DNA of 39,501 nucleotides from assembly GCA_028714515.1 (NCBI GenBank), contig JAQTMF010000005.1, forward strand, positions 1 through 39,501, in the 5' to 3' direction. This document shows positions 25,152 to 34,239 of the stretch, piece by piece. Within the stretch, counting starts at the first letter, position 1; each line of letters opens with the position of its first letter. This DNA is from Chthoniobacteraceae bacterium (GTDB taxonomy: Bacteria; Verrucomicrobiota; Verrucomicrobiia; Chthoniobacterales; Chthoniobacteraceae). The notes beneath the pieces are model-generated. The model worked only from the letters and a program-made list of their open reading frames with translations, did not search any database and was not told the origin of the DNA. A program made the translations under genes and the position numbers.

Positions 25152-25604
25152 GTGAAAACGAACCGTCGTTCTGATTCCGCTTTCAGCCTCGTGGAGGTGA
25201 TCATCGCACTGAGTATTATCTCGGTTTCCCTGGTGTCGGTGGTGGGGCTGATGCCCGCGTGTCTGGGGTCCATGCGCGAGGCGGTGGACCAGACGGCGAA
25301 AGCCCAAATCGTGGAGCGCGTGGCGGACGAAGTGATGCTCACGCCGTTTAGCGGCCTGGCGGCCTACGCCGCCAAGAGCCCCTTCTATTTTGACGACCAG
25401 GGGACATTGCAAAAGGCGAAGGACAGCAACACCCGTTACGAAGTGAAATTGGCCAGCGCGGCGGCGGACTACCCTGGCGCGGAAGACGGAGCGACCCTTA
25501 CAACCAACATCGCCGCCTTCTCGCTGGAGATCGCGCGCTGGACGGGGAGTGCGGAAATCGGCGCGTCCAAGTATGTCATCTATGTCCCCAACTCTGGAAA
25601 CTAG
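25152..25604 (+). CDS. Verru_Chthon cassette protein B, prepilin-like
   Basis: 150 residues from a GTG start. The N-terminus MKTNRRSDSAFSLVEVIIALSIISVSLVSVVGL is a type IV prepilin/pseudopilin leader: a short basic leader, cleavage before Phe, Glu at +5 and a long hydrophobic helix. The remaining 110 residues are a small globular head. Together with the next three genes it matches the four-gene Verru_Chthon cassette known from Verrucomicrobium and Chthoniobacter, whose function is undescribed. Processing by a prepilin peptidase is expected from the motif; no peptidase gene is in the window. It starts 14 bases after GH2. Confidence 0.85.
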   Translation: MKTNRRSDSAFSLVEVIIALSIISVSLVSVVGLMPACLGSMREAVDQTAKAQIVERVADEVMLTPFSGLAAYAAKSPFYFDDQGTLQKAKDSNTRYEVKLASAAADYPGAEDGATLTTNIAAFSLEIARWTGSAEIGASKYVIYVPNSGN

Positions 25605-25620
25605 AGGACACAGAAGGCCC

Positions 25621-26652
25621 ATGTCAGATGTCTTGCCAGCATATCCGGGGACGGCGGCACGGAGGCGGGAAGAGCGCGGGAAAAGCGCTTTCACCGTGCT
25701 GGAGATCCTCGTGGCCACAAGCATCCTGGTCATGATCCTGGTCATCGTCCTGGGTATGGTGGACCAGCTTTCGAAGATCTGGCGGAGTTCTTCCGAAAGA
25801 ATCGAAGCCTTTCAGTCCGCGCGCCTCGGCTTTGATTTGATGACCCGCAATCTGCGGCAGGCCACGCTGAATCCGTACCTGGATTACGAGATCGATCCCA
25901 CCTCTCTCAGTCCGCGCCGCTATCTGCGCAAGTCGGACTTGCGTTTCCTCCTCGGGCCGGCTGGGAAAGACGATCTGCCAGGCGTTCCCGACTCCGGCCA
26001 GGCGGTATTTTTCCAAGCCCCGGCCAGCTACACCCTGGATGCCGCGAACTGCGCCGGGCTGGATTCTTTGATCAATACCAGCGGCTACTACATTGGATTT
26101 ACGCGGAACACGGCGCTCCCGCCGCATGTCGAAACGGCCGTGAACCCCTACCGTTATCGCCTCATCCAACTGCTTGTCCCGGCGGAGAAAAAAAACATCT
26201 ACGATCCTTCGATGAAGGATAACGAAAAGTGGTTCACGGACTACGTGGATACGAACAGCCGGATCGTCGCGGATAACATCATCGCCCTCATCCTTCGTCC
26301 GCAGGCGCCGGGCTCTACTTCGCCGGATATCATTACCGGCAAGGCGTATGCAGACTACACCTATGACTCGGCCCTGAACGTCAACACCGATCCGCAGCCG
26401 GTCTATGCCAATCAACTGCCGCCCATTGTGCAAGTGACCATGGTGGCGATCGACGAATCCTCCGCCAAACACATCGACGCGGGCCCGAACCAGCCGAACG
26501 TCATCACCTCCGCGTTGGCGGGGAAATTTCAGAATGCGGCCAATTACACGGATGACCTGGACAAGCTCGAAAAAGCGCTGATGGCCGCCCGGATTCGCTA
26601 CCGCGTGTTTTCGAGCGCGATCCCGATCCGCGAATCCCTCTGGAGCAAATGA
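25621..26652 (+). CDS. Verru_Chthon cassette protein C, prepilin-like
   Basis: 343 residues from the ATG at 25621, 16 bases after the B stop; the track's earlier start overlaps gene B. A leader of about 22 basic residues precedes KSAFTVLEILVATSILVMILVIVLGMV, a prepilin-type methylation site and helix. A globular part of about 290 residues follows, with MTRNLRQATLNPYLDYEIDP near its start, as in pseudopilin GspJ-like minor components. The stop overlaps the next start (ATGA), indicating coupled translation. Confidence 0.85.
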   Translation: MSDVLPAYPGTAARRREERGKSAFTVLEILVATSILVMILVIVLGMVDQLSKIWRSSSERIEAFQSARLGFDLMTRNLRQATLNPYLDYEIDPTSLSPRRYLRKSDLRFLLGPAGKDDLPGVPDSGQAVFFQAPASYTLDAANCAGLDSLINTSGYYIGFTRNTALPPHVETAVNPYRYRLIQLLVPAEKKNIYDPSMKDNEKWFTDYVDTNSRIVADNIIALILRPQAPGSTSPDIITGKAYADYTYDSALNVNTDPQPVYANQLPPIVQVTMVAIDESSAKHIDAGPNQPNVITSALAGKFQNAANYTDDLDKLEKALMAARIRYRVFSSAIPIRESLWSK

Positions 26653-27257
26653 AAACGCCTCTCCCCAGACTTGCGCGCCGTTCGGCGTTTTCGCTGATCG
26701 AACTGCTGATGGTTATCGCGATAATCGCCACCGTCACCGCGTTTGTCGCGCCCTCGTTCAACTCCATCATCGTGGGGTCCGATCTGACGTGCGCCGGGCA
26801 GATGATCGGCGACCAGATGATGTATGCCCGCCAGGAAGCGGTGACCAAAAACCAGGAAGTCCAGGTGCGCTTTTACAACCTTTCCAATGACGCCACGAAA
26901 GGCTGGCGGGGCGTTCAAGTCTGGCGCATCGAACAGACCAAAACGGGTTCCGTCGCCATGGCCGCGGGACGGATGCTGTTGATTCGCGAAAACGTCATGA
27001 TCAACGCCGATGCCGGGCTCTCTCCGCTGTTGACGGCGGATCCCCATATCTCCGGGACCGCGAATGTCCCGGGGCACGGCGCGATTGCCTACGCGGGTTT
27101 CCGGTTCCGCGCGAACGGGGCCACGGACAACTCCATCACGGAGGCCAACAGCTTTCTCACGCTTCAAAACGCAAAGGCGCAAGGGCCGGTCCCGGCGAAC
27201 TACTACACCATTCAAGTGAATCCCGTCACCGGCAAAACCACCATCTTCAGACCATGA
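26649..27257 (+). CDS. Verru_Chthon cassette protein D, prepilin-like
   Basis: 202 residues. The N-terminus LARRSAFSLIELLMVIAIIATVTAFVAPSFNS is a textbook prepilin leader and helix. The following SDLTCAGQMIGDQMMYARQEAVTKNQEVQVRFYN resembles the helix-plus-strand start of GspH/FimT-like minor pseudopilins. It overlaps C and A by four bases each. Likely a minor pseudopilin that joins B and C in a short periplasmic filament; the partnership is inferred from the operon. Confidence 0.87.
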   Translation: MKTPLPRLARRSAFSLIELLMVIAIIATVTAFVAPSFNSIIVGSDLTCAGQMIGDQMMYARQEAVTKNQEVQVRFYNLSNDATKGWRGVQVWRIEQTKTGSVAMAAGRMLLIRENVMINADAGLSPLLTADPHISGTANVPGHGAIAYAGFRFRANGATDNSITEANSFLTLQNAKAQGPVPANYYTIQVNPVTGKTTIFRP

Positions 27258-30200
27258 AAGCTCGTTTTTCGACCAAGATATCCGGCTTTGCGCTCGTGAT
27301 CGTGCTTTCGATCCTCGCCTTGCTCGTCGTGCTGTTTGTCGGCCTGCTCACCCGCGCCACCACCGAACGCGCGGCCGCGTCCGGCTACAATGCCTCCATC
27401 ATGGCACGGCAGCTTTCCAATACCGTGGTGGGTCTCGTCCAAGGCCAGATCAACACCGCGACGACGCAGAAGGAGGCGGGAAGCGGGACCTCGGTGCCGT
27501 GGGTTTCGCAACCGGGAATGGTCAGGACCTTCGATTCCCGTGGCAAACTTCTCAATGCCTACAAACTTTATTCGGCTCCCGCCATGATCTCGGGATCCGT
27601 AAACATCAATACGGCCACCGGAAAATCGGCGGACGAACCTCCCGCACTGTGGGCGGACAGCCCGGCTTTGTGGGTCGATCTGAATGCGCCGGTCGAAGTG
27701 GGGGGCACCAAGCATTTTCCGATTCTTGACGGAACGTGCATCGCCGAGGGATTCTCCAATCCGTCCGCGCCGGGAACCACGGGAACGAACGATTACCAGC
27801 CCGTTCCCATGCCCGTCCGCTGGCTCTACGTCTTGCGCGACGGTCAGGTGGTGGCTCCCACGATCGTCGACGATTCCACGGCGGGCAAGACCGCTACCAT
27901 CGCCGAGGAAACGCGGGATAACCCCATCGTCGGGCGGGTTGCGTTCTGGACCGATGACGACACCTGCAAAGTCAACATCAACACCGCCAGCGAGGGAACG
28001 TATTGGGATACCCCGCGCTTTTCCACCAACGCCGACCGCGATTTGGCGAACTACCAGCCCGCGCAGCATGAGTTTCAGCGTTATCCGGGGCACCCGGCCA
28101 TGACCTGCCTCTCGTCGGTTTTTCCGAATCTCACCGCGGAGAAAATCTACAAGATCGTCCCGCGGGTGGTGGGCGAGGAAGTCGCGCTTTCGGGGGATCC
28201 CGTCAACGCGGGCAGGACATCCCGAGAAGGCACGGTCATCGCGAGCGGCACCGCCACGCCGGACAGTCATCGTCTGTATACCAGCGTCGATGAGTTACTC
28301 TTCAAGCCCGACCGCACCGATAACGACGGATTGACCAAGGAACAGCTCGACCAGGCGAAATTTTTCCTCACCGCGAGAAGCCGCGCCCCCGAGACGAATC
28401 TTTTCAATCTTCCCCGCATCGCGGCCTGGCCGCTCAAGCAAGACCCGTTCACTTTTGGGAACCGCTTCCGGACCACCCCCTTTGACCGGCTTATCGCGCT
28501 GTGCTCGTCCATCGGTCCGGCGGCCACCCATCTTCCGTACTATTTCCAACGCGCGACCGCCGGGAGCCCGACGAACGACATCAATATCCCGCGCAACCTG
28601 GATCTCTATAAATATCTTCAATACCTAACCCAACAACCCGTGCCCGGGTTTGGCGGCGATTTCCTGACCAAATACGGCGACGACCGCGATCAGATCCTGA
28701 CGGAGATCTTCGACTACATTCGGTCGGCCAACTTGCAGGATGCCGGGGTGGGCCAGTTTAGCTATACAACCTATCGCACCACCAGCGGGAGCGGCTACGC
28801 GCAAATGCCGCTGGGCTACGGCTGGGTGGCGCCCTCGCACTTCATCGCACCGGGCGGGAAAATAACCCAGGGCTTTGGCCGCAGCTTCACGCTTTCCGAA
28901 CTCGCTCTCGGCTTCATCGACAACGCGACGGCGGATATCGACGACCCCGCCAACCCGAACTATGACGAGTCGCATGGCAGCAACGATCCCAGCAAGAACA
29001 TGGTGTTTGCTCCCACCGACTCCAAGCTGGAGCCAGGCGAAAAGATCATCCAGGCCATCATCGTCCCGGAATTCTTCTGCCCAATGCAGGGCGACATCGC
29101 GCTCTGCCCCGACCTGACGGTGGAAATCAAAGGATTGAGTTCCTTCAAGATCACCAGGGCGGGAGTGCAGCAGAACCTTTTCCCCATGGACAGCGGAACG
29201 ACCGGCATTTATCAGAAACCGGAATTTTTCCATTCGCGTGTCTCGGGGGGAAACCCGGGATGGCGTTACTTCGGCGTGGGGAAAGGCTCCGTCGCGCGGG
29301 GGAACCTGCCCGCGGACGCCATTGGCAACTCCTTGGCCGATGGCAGGACTGTCGCCGATCAATATCCGTTTATCGGCACCCCCATCAAGATCAAGGCGCC
29401 TCCCATCAGCTTTCCAAAGAATCCCAACGAGACCATGACGTTCAGCGGCGGAGAACTGACCGTCAACATCTACGCTAATCACGCCGTCGCCGCGGATCCC
29501 GCCAATCTCATTCAGACCATCCATATCAAATGGCCTACCGCGGAGTTCCCGATTCCGCGCCTCGTCTCCTGTTCCTATGCGACGGGAGCCCCGGATATTA
29601 CGAAGGAGAGCTGGTGGACCTTCCGGGCGGGCGGGTGTATCCCCAGCGCGGGCAAGGGCGGGACGCACGGCCGCTTCTGGGGGCTCGCGGAAAGCCCCGG
29701 CCAGGCCAGTCTCCCGGAGGCCGACGGTCACAACGATTCCATGGACGCGATGCTCGGGGCGTTCTTCCGCGACGGCTTCGATGTCGTCCGCACCATGCTT
29801 CCCCGGCATGGAGACTACCGCATAGTCGCGGGGCTGAACGACGTGCCCGACACGGTCTTTGTGCCTCATCCCTTTTACAAAGACACGACGAAGTACATGG
29901 CCTCGAACCTGTGTCATCCTCCCCTGACGACCAAGGACCAGGGTTACGACACGGGGGGCAAATACTTCGGCGCTTTGACGTATCATAAAGACTTCAAGCC
30001 CGACATCCCCTCCAATGCCACCGGGGGCGACACACCGGAGGGCACTGGAGATTACGATAATTGCCTAAGCACGGGAGCGGACGGGCCCTACATCAACAAA
30101 CAGGATGAAGGCGACAGCTACCGGAACGCGGACGGCTCCATCCCCTACTTCCCGGCCACGCCAAACACCTATCCCGGCGGGAAGACATTCTTCTCCCCCA

Positions 30201-31063
30201 ATCGCCAGATGCCCTCGCCCGGCATGTTCGGTTCCCTGCCGTCGGGCATCAAAGCCGGGACCCCCTGGCGGACCCTGCTATTCCGCCCGCAAACGACCCA
30301 CCCCAGCTATGTCGATCCGAACAACTACTCTGCCAGCGGCAACAAGCCGAGCGATCATCTGCTGATGGATCTGTTCTGGATGCCGGTCGTCGAGCCGTAC
30401 GCCATCAGCGACCGCTTTTCCACCGCGGGCAAGATCAATATGAACTACCAGATTTTGCCGTTCACCTACCTGACCCGTTCCACCGGCATCCATGCGTTGC
30501 TGAAATCTGAAAAGCTAACCGTCGTCCCGAACGGCGCGATCAACTACATGAAACCCGGCATGGACGGCCTGTATCCCAACAGCGTGCGCGTGGATATCGA
30601 CCGCAACGAAACATTGCGGCAATTCGACGACCGGTTCCGCGCCGGGAAGATCTTTAAGTCCGCCTCCGAGATCTGTGATCTCCAGATCGTGCCGCAGGGA
30701 CAAACGGCCTGGACAATGGCCGGCACATTCTGGGCTTCCAACCTCCTGACCGGCGACAACATGCGGGAGCGCATCTACACCACGCTCTATCCCCGGCTCA
30801 CCACGCGCTCCAATACATTTACCGTTCACTTTTGCACCCAAGCGCTCAAGAAAAACACGCGCAGCACGCTGGGCGTCTGGACGGAGGGCAAGGATGTGGT
30901 GCTGGGCGAGTTCCGGGGCTCGACGACCATCGAGCGATTTATCGACGTCGCCAACACATCCATCCCGGACTACGCGAAGGATCCGAACAGCATTCCCAAG
31001 CAAAAGACCCTGGATAGCTTCTATAAATGGCGCGTTGTGGAAAACAAGCAATTCGCGCCGTGA
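27254..31063 (+). CDS. Verru_Chthon cassette protein A, large membrane-anchored protein
   Basis: 1269 residues, the largest cassette member. The N-terminus STKISGFALVIVLSILALLVVLFVGLLTRATTERAAASGYN has one hydrophobic helix and a layout recalling GspK/PilX-type proteins, followed by a very long extracytoplasmic region. The C-terminal block is highly similar to that of the second A protein at the right window edge: MDLFWMPVVEPYAISDRFSTAGKINMNYQ, LTGDNMRERIYTTLYPRLTTRSNTFTVH, and a terminal YKWRVVENKQF. It begins within the D stop (ATGA) and ends the B-C-D-A series. A role in assembling or capping a pseudopilin structure is possible but unproven. Confidence 0.87.
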   Translation: MKARFSTKISGFALVIVLSILALLVVLFVGLLTRATTERAAASGYNASIMARQLSNTVVGLVQGQINTATTQKEAGSGTSVPWVSQPGMVRTFDSRGKLLNAYKLYSAPAMISGSVNINTATGKSADEPPALWADSPALWVDLNAPVEVGGTKHFPILDGTCIAEGFSNPSAPGTTGTNDYQPVPMPVRWLYVLRDGQVVAPTIVDDSTAGKTATIAEETRDNPIVGRVAFWTDDDTCKVNINTASEGTYWDTPRFSTNADRDLANYQPAQHEFQRYPGHPAMTCLSSVFPNLTAEKIYKIVPRVVGEEVALSGDPVNAGRTSREGTVIASGTATPDSHRLYTSVDELLFKPDRTDNDGLTKEQLDQAKFFLTARSRAPETNLFNLPRIAAWPLKQDPFTFGNRFRTTPFDRLIALCSSIGPAATHLPYYFQRATAGSPTNDINIPRNLDLYKYLQYLTQQPVPGFGGDFLTKYGDDRDQILTEIFDYIRSANLQDAGVGQFSYTTYRTTSGSGYAQMPLGYGWVAPSHFIAPGGKITQGFGRSFTLSELALGFIDNATADIDDPANPNYDESHGSNDPSKNMVFAPTDSKLEPGEKIIQAIIVPEFFCPMQGDIALCPDLTVEIKGLSSFKITRAGVQQNLFPMDSGTTGIYQKPEFFHSRVSGGNPGWRYFGVGKGSVARGNLPADAIGNSLADGRTVADQYPFIGTPIKIKAPPISFPKNPNETMTFSGGELTVNIYANHAVAADPANLIQTIHIKWPTAEFPIPRLVSCSYATGAPDITKESWWTFRAGGCIPSAGKGGTHGRFWGLAESPGQASLPEADGHNDSMDAMLGAFFRDGFDVVRTMLPRHGDYRIVAGLNDVPDTVFVPHPFYKDTTKYMASNLCHPPLTTKDQGYDTGGKYFGALTYHKDFKPDIPSNATGGDTPEGTGDYDNCLSTGADGPYINKQDEGDSYRNADGSIPYFPATPNTYPGGKTFFSPNRQMPSPGMFGSLPSGIKAGTPWRTLLFRPQTTHPSYVDPNNYSASGNKPSDHLLMDLFWMPVVEPYAISDRFSTAGKINMNYQILPFTYLTRSTGIHALLKSEKLTVVPNGAINYMKPGMDGLYPNSVRVDIDRNETLRQFDDRFRAGKIFKSASEICDLQIVPQGQTAWTMAGTFWASNLLTGDNMRERIYTTLYPRLTTRSNTFTVHFCTQALKKNTRSTLGVWTEGKDVVLGEFRGSTTIERFIDVANTSIPDYAKDPNSIPKQKTLDSFYKWRVVENKQFAP

Positions 31064-31104
31064 CGAACATCGGATCATCCTGGATAGTTACAGCCTGGCC
31101 GGGG

Positions 31105-31116
31105 TTATTTGTATAA
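31105..31116 (+). promoter_or_regulatory. TTATTTGTATAA element, site 6
   Basis: Exact copy on the plus strand, 75 bases before the start at 31192 and 41 bases after the cassette A stop. Preceded by GGGG, as is site 2. It suggests that the barrel-protein gene has its own regulated promoter. Confidence 0.62.
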
Positions 31117-31191
31117 GTTTATGAGCGCATGACGCCCCCGGAGGGGCCATGCCATGGTCCTTCCTAGACGCTGTTTTTTTCGCGAGTTCCT

Positions 31192-32940
31192 ATGATGCAT
31201 CTCAATTTACTCCATCGGCCATCGCCGGGGCCCAACTATCCACTCTATCGCCGGCAACAAGAGCTGGCCCATGGCGTGGGGCTCAAGGTGACGATTTTTC
31301 TTCATTACCAGGATCTGTTCGACCCGGCGGCGGTCCGGGACGCCCTCCGCGACCGGGAGGAATTCGGCGACGAAATCGCGCTGGCGTTTCATAGCCCGCG
31401 CGGGCCGGGGTTGTCGGTTCCCAATGGGATGATCTGGTTGCTTTCCGACGCGAAAAAAAGAGAGGTGATGCAGATCATCCTCTCGAAATTCCGCGAAGTT
31501 TTTGGGCGGGGCCCGGCGTCGGTCGGCAGCTACCATCTGGACGCCTCGTGCCTGCGGATTCTCAAAGAACTGGCCCCCGAAGTGGAAGCCGTTGTGGGCG
31601 GTTGCTTTGAAGAAGGCGTGCGCGTATTCCACGGCTGCAACCACTCCTGGTACCTCTTCAACGAAGGCATGCCGTGGAACCCGTGGTATCCCAGCAAGAC
31701 CCACGCTCTGCGCCCTGCCGCCAGCGAGGAGGATGCGGGCGGCGTGGTGGCCGTGCCGCATCTTCTCCGGGACATGAGCCTGGCCTACGAAGGCCGGAAC
31801 GACTTCTGGGCAAGCCATCCGCCAAACGTCATCCGGGGCATGGGCAATGACGCGAGCTTCTGCCCGTACGACCTCAACCTCATCGACCAGTTTCGCATGC
31901 AGGAAGAGTGGAACGGCGGTTATTCCTATTACAATTCCTTCGTCAGCGTTCCGTGGCTGACGTGGAACCACAACAGCGAATATCCGCCCGAGGTGGCGTG
32001 GGAACTTTACACGAAGTTCCTGGATTACTTGCGATCCTTGAAGGCCCAGGGGCAAGTCGAAGACATGACGCTCTCGGAGTATGCCCGCTGGCACAAGAAG
32101 AACCGCCCCATCGGCACCTCCGAAGTCTACCTAGCCAAGGAGATGCTGTATGGCTCTGGCAAGCACTATTTCTGGTATATCGACGCCGGCCGCCGCGTGC
32201 TCATCGACCCGACGCAGGGCGGCTCCATTGGCGATCTGCGCCCGTACGCGGGCCGGCTCGCTCTTTCCACGGGACCCGACACTCCCAACCGGGAAAACGG
32301 CAGCTACCCCTTCCTGATCCAGTCGCAGCACCGGACGGGCAACTCCCACCATTCCTCGGACGGCGCGCGCACGACGCTCCTTCTCTCCCATGGCGGCGAA
32401 GTGATTGATCTGGCCAAGATCCGCACCAAGGTCGCGGGAATCGAGCGGCAGAGCGGCAAAACCATCATGACGCTCACGCCCGCGGAGTTTGCGTTTTCCG
32501 ACGGCCTCAAGGGCAGCGTTGTCACCCGGTATCACTTCATCCAGGATGGAGCGATCGGGATCGAGCGGACGCTCGCGGGCCTGTCCGATCCCACGGCGGA
32601 ACTCACGTTGACGGAGTATTTCAAAGCCGCTTACGGCAGAACCGAATATCCCGAAGACCTTCACGGTATCCGCCTGGGAATCGACGGCGCCGACGCCCGC
32701 GAAGTGGATTACGACTACTCCGGCGATCGGCATGAATCCAGCGGCGCAACCTGCGTTACCGCCGCGGTCCCGCAGATCAAGACGCGCGTCGAACTTGTGG
32801 CGGAGAACGGCAGGGCAACGTCCGGCGCCTGCCAGGTCGGCCATCTCTTCAGTCCCTATTTCACCCTCTCCCTCAACTATTCCGTAAAGAACGAAGAAAG
32901 GATTGTCACATGGATGACTCTGTCCAATTTAAGCAGCTAA
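31192..32940 (+). CDS. Uncharacterised protein with NodB/glycoside-hydrolase-like barrel
   Basis: 582 residues without a signal peptide; ATG codons at 31192 and 31195 are both possible. The first 290 residues look like a polysaccharide-deacetylase/GH57-type beta/alpha barrel: LKVTIFLHYQDLFDPAAVRDALRDREEFGDEIALAFHS, VGSYHLDASCLRILKELAPEVEAVVGGCFEEG, then aromatic-rich loops (GCNHSWYLFNEGMPWNPWYPS, VPWLTWNHNSEYPPE). The last 290 residues are beta-rich, like the C-terminal sandwich of glycan-active enzymes. Metal or catalytic residues cannot be assigned with confidence. Site 6 lies in front, so it is probably a member of the same sugar regulon. Enzymatic action on a glycan is inference. Confidence 0.6.
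   Translation: MMHLNLLHRPSPGPNYPLYRRQQELAHGVGLKVTIFLHYQDLFDPAAVRDALRDREEFGDEIALAFHSPRGPGLSVPNGMIWLLSDAKKREVMQIILSKFREVFGRGPASVGSYHLDASCLRILKELAPEVEAVVGGCFEEGVRVFHGCNHSWYLFNEGMPWNPWYPSKTHALRPAASEEDAGGVVAVPHLLRDMSLAYEGRNDFWASHPPNVIRGMGNDASFCPYDLNLIDQFRMQEEWNGGYSYYNSFVSVPWLTWNHNSEYPPEVAWELYTKFLDYLRSLKAQGQVEDMTLSEYARWHKKNRPIGTSEVYLAKEMLYGSGKHYFWYIDAGRRVLIDPTQGGSIGDLRPYAGRLALSTGPDTPNRENGSYPFLIQSQHRTGNSHHSSDGARTTLLLSHGGEVIDLAKIRTKVAGIERQSGKTIMTLTPAEFAFSDGLKGSVVTRYHFIQDGAIGIERTLAGLSDPTAELTLTEYFKAAYGRTEYPEDLHGIRLGIDGADAREVDYDYSGDRHESSGATCVTAAVPQIKTRVELVAENGRATSGACQVGHLFSPYFTLSLNYSVKNEERIVTWMTLSNLSS
32897..32902 (+). promoter_or_regulatory. Shine-Dalgarno site for the zinc-ribbon gene
   Basis: AAAGGA seven bases before the ATG at 32910, lying inside the end of the upstream gene. 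It supports this small overlapping ORF as real. Confidence 0.6.
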
Positions 32941-33131
32941 TGCGGTGTCCCGTGTGCTTTTCCCGCGATATCGACGTCCTCATGATCTACGCCGGGAACA
33001 GTGCCCACTACTGCCCAAAATGCAGTTTCCAGGGGCAGGAATCCGAGATCCGGGGAATGTACCGTGACATCCAGAAAAAGTTCCACTGGATGACCAAACG
33101 GCTGACGCTTGAAGAGCAGCGGCGGATGTAA
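32910..33131 (+). CDS. Small zinc-ribbon protein
   Basis: 73 residues overlapping the preceding gene by 31 bases in another frame. CPVCF (about residues 13-17) and YCPKC (about 34-38) give two CxxC knuckles about 18 residues apart, a zinc ribbon, followed by a basic, helical tail (MYRDIQKKFHWMTKRLTLEEQRRM). A good Shine-Dalgarno site precedes it. It may bind nucleic acid or assist the adjacent barrel protein. Family not recognised beyond the zinc ribbon. Confidence 0.65.
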   Translation: MDDSVQFKQLMRCPVCFSRDIDVLMIYAGNSAHYCPKCSFQGQESEIRGMYRDIQKKFHWMTKRLTLEEQRRM

Positions 33132-33161
33132 TGTCCGCCATGTAATGGTGTGGCTGGTGAT

Positions 33162-33197
33162 GGAGCATCTGCGGAAGGAGATATCCGCAGATGCTCC
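33162..33197. terminator. Perfect 14-bp hairpin between convergent operons
   Basis: GGAGCATCTGCGGA pairs perfectly with TCCGCAGATGCTCC around the loop AGGAGATA. It sits between the zinc-ribbon gene and the end of the GH130 operon. No T-run follows on either strand, so it may be a transcript-stabilising or bidirectional end rather than a classical terminator. Confidence 0.6.
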
Positions 33198-33208
33198 CGC
33201 CATGGGGA

Positions 33209-34195
33209 CTAGACCTGTGAATTTTCTTTCGTAAACGCGATCACCTCATCGGCGTCGCAGAAGGCGAGAGTCGTGAAAGTATCCGCCGCGCCGCAGTAGA
33301 GCGCGATCCGTCCGGTTGCCGAATCGACCAGTGCCGTGGCGGGGAAGACGACGTTTGGAACCAGCCCGGTCGTCTCGTAAGGAGCTTCCGGCATGAGGAT
33401 GGCCTGGTTGGTGCGGTAAAGGACCTTCCACGGTTCGTCGAGATCAAGCAACGCCGCCCCGGTGCTGTAGACAAAGCCGTTACAGCTTTCGAGGACGCCG
33501 TGATAGAACAGCAGCCAGCCTTCGCTCGTTTCGATGGGCGACGGGCCCGCGCCGATTTTCTTGTCCTGCCACCAGGAGAGCCCTTTGGACATCACGTGCC
33601 GGTGTTTGCCCCAGAAGGTGAGATCCGGGCTTTCGCTGTAAAAAATGTCGCCGAAAGGAGTGTGCCCCGTGTCGCTGGGGCGGCTCAGCATCGCATAGTT
33701 GCCATTGATCTTTCGCGGGAACAAAACGCCATTGCGGTTGTAGGGAAGGAAGGCGTTTTCCAGTTGTTCAAACGTCTTGAAATCGCGCGTTCTCGCCATC
33801 CCGATGGTGGGGCCGTGGTAGCCGTTGCACCAGGTGATGTAGTAGGTGTCTCCAATGCGAGTGAGGCGCGGATCATAGCCATATTCCTGGCGCTTGATCT
33901 CGGGATCGTCGCACTGAAACTCGATTTCCTTCGAATCGAACTGCCACTGGAGCCCGTCGCCGCTGCGGCCGAAGTGCAGATGGGGCATGCGGTTTTTGTA
34001 TTCCGTGCGAAAGACGCCGACAAACTTGCCTTCGAACGGAACCACCGCGCTATTGTATATGCCCGTCGCTTGCGGAAGCGGACGGCGGTCGATGACCGGG
34101 TTTTTATCATAGCGCCAGACAACATCGGGGCAACCGGCGGGTTTCGGCTGCCAGGGGATGTTTGGAATGGGATCGGAATGAATGGTGATAGGCAT
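33209..34195 (-). CDS. GH130 family glycoside phosphorylase/hydrolase
   Basis: 328 residues forming a five-bladed propeller. GH130 enzymes use phosphate to cleave beta-mannosides (for example mannosyl-glucose or mannobiose); some members are hydrolases. Visible family landmarks are NPVIDRRPL near the N-terminus, FRTEYKNRMPHLHFGRSGDG, the catalytic Asp108 in YDPRLTRIGDTYYITWCN, NRNGVLFPRKINGNYAMLSRP, and KIGAGPSPIETSEGWLLFYHG. No signal peptide, so it is cytoplasmic. It is the last gene of the minus-strand operon after the MFS carrier, which fits intracellular processing of imported oligosaccharides. Confidence 0.9.
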   Translation of the reverse strand: MPITIHSDPIPNIPWQPKPAGCPDVVWRYDKNPVIDRRPLPQATGIYNSAVVPFEGKFVGVFRTEYKNRMPHLHFGRSGDGLQWQFDSKEIEFQCDDPEIKRQEYGYDPRLTRIGDTYYITWCNGYHGPTIGMARTRDFKTFEQLENAFLPYNRNGVLFPRKINGNYAMLSRPSDTGHTPFGDIFYSESPDLTFWGKHRHVMSKGLSWWQDKKIGAGPSPIETSEGWLLFYHGVLESCNGFVYSTGAALLDLDEPWKVLYRTNQAILMPEAPYETTGLVPNVVFPATALVDSATGRIALYCGAADTFTTLAFCDADEVIAFTKENSQV

Positions 34196-34239
34196 AGGGT
34201 GATGGATTGGCTGGGGGGAATTGAAACGTCTGCGCGCCG

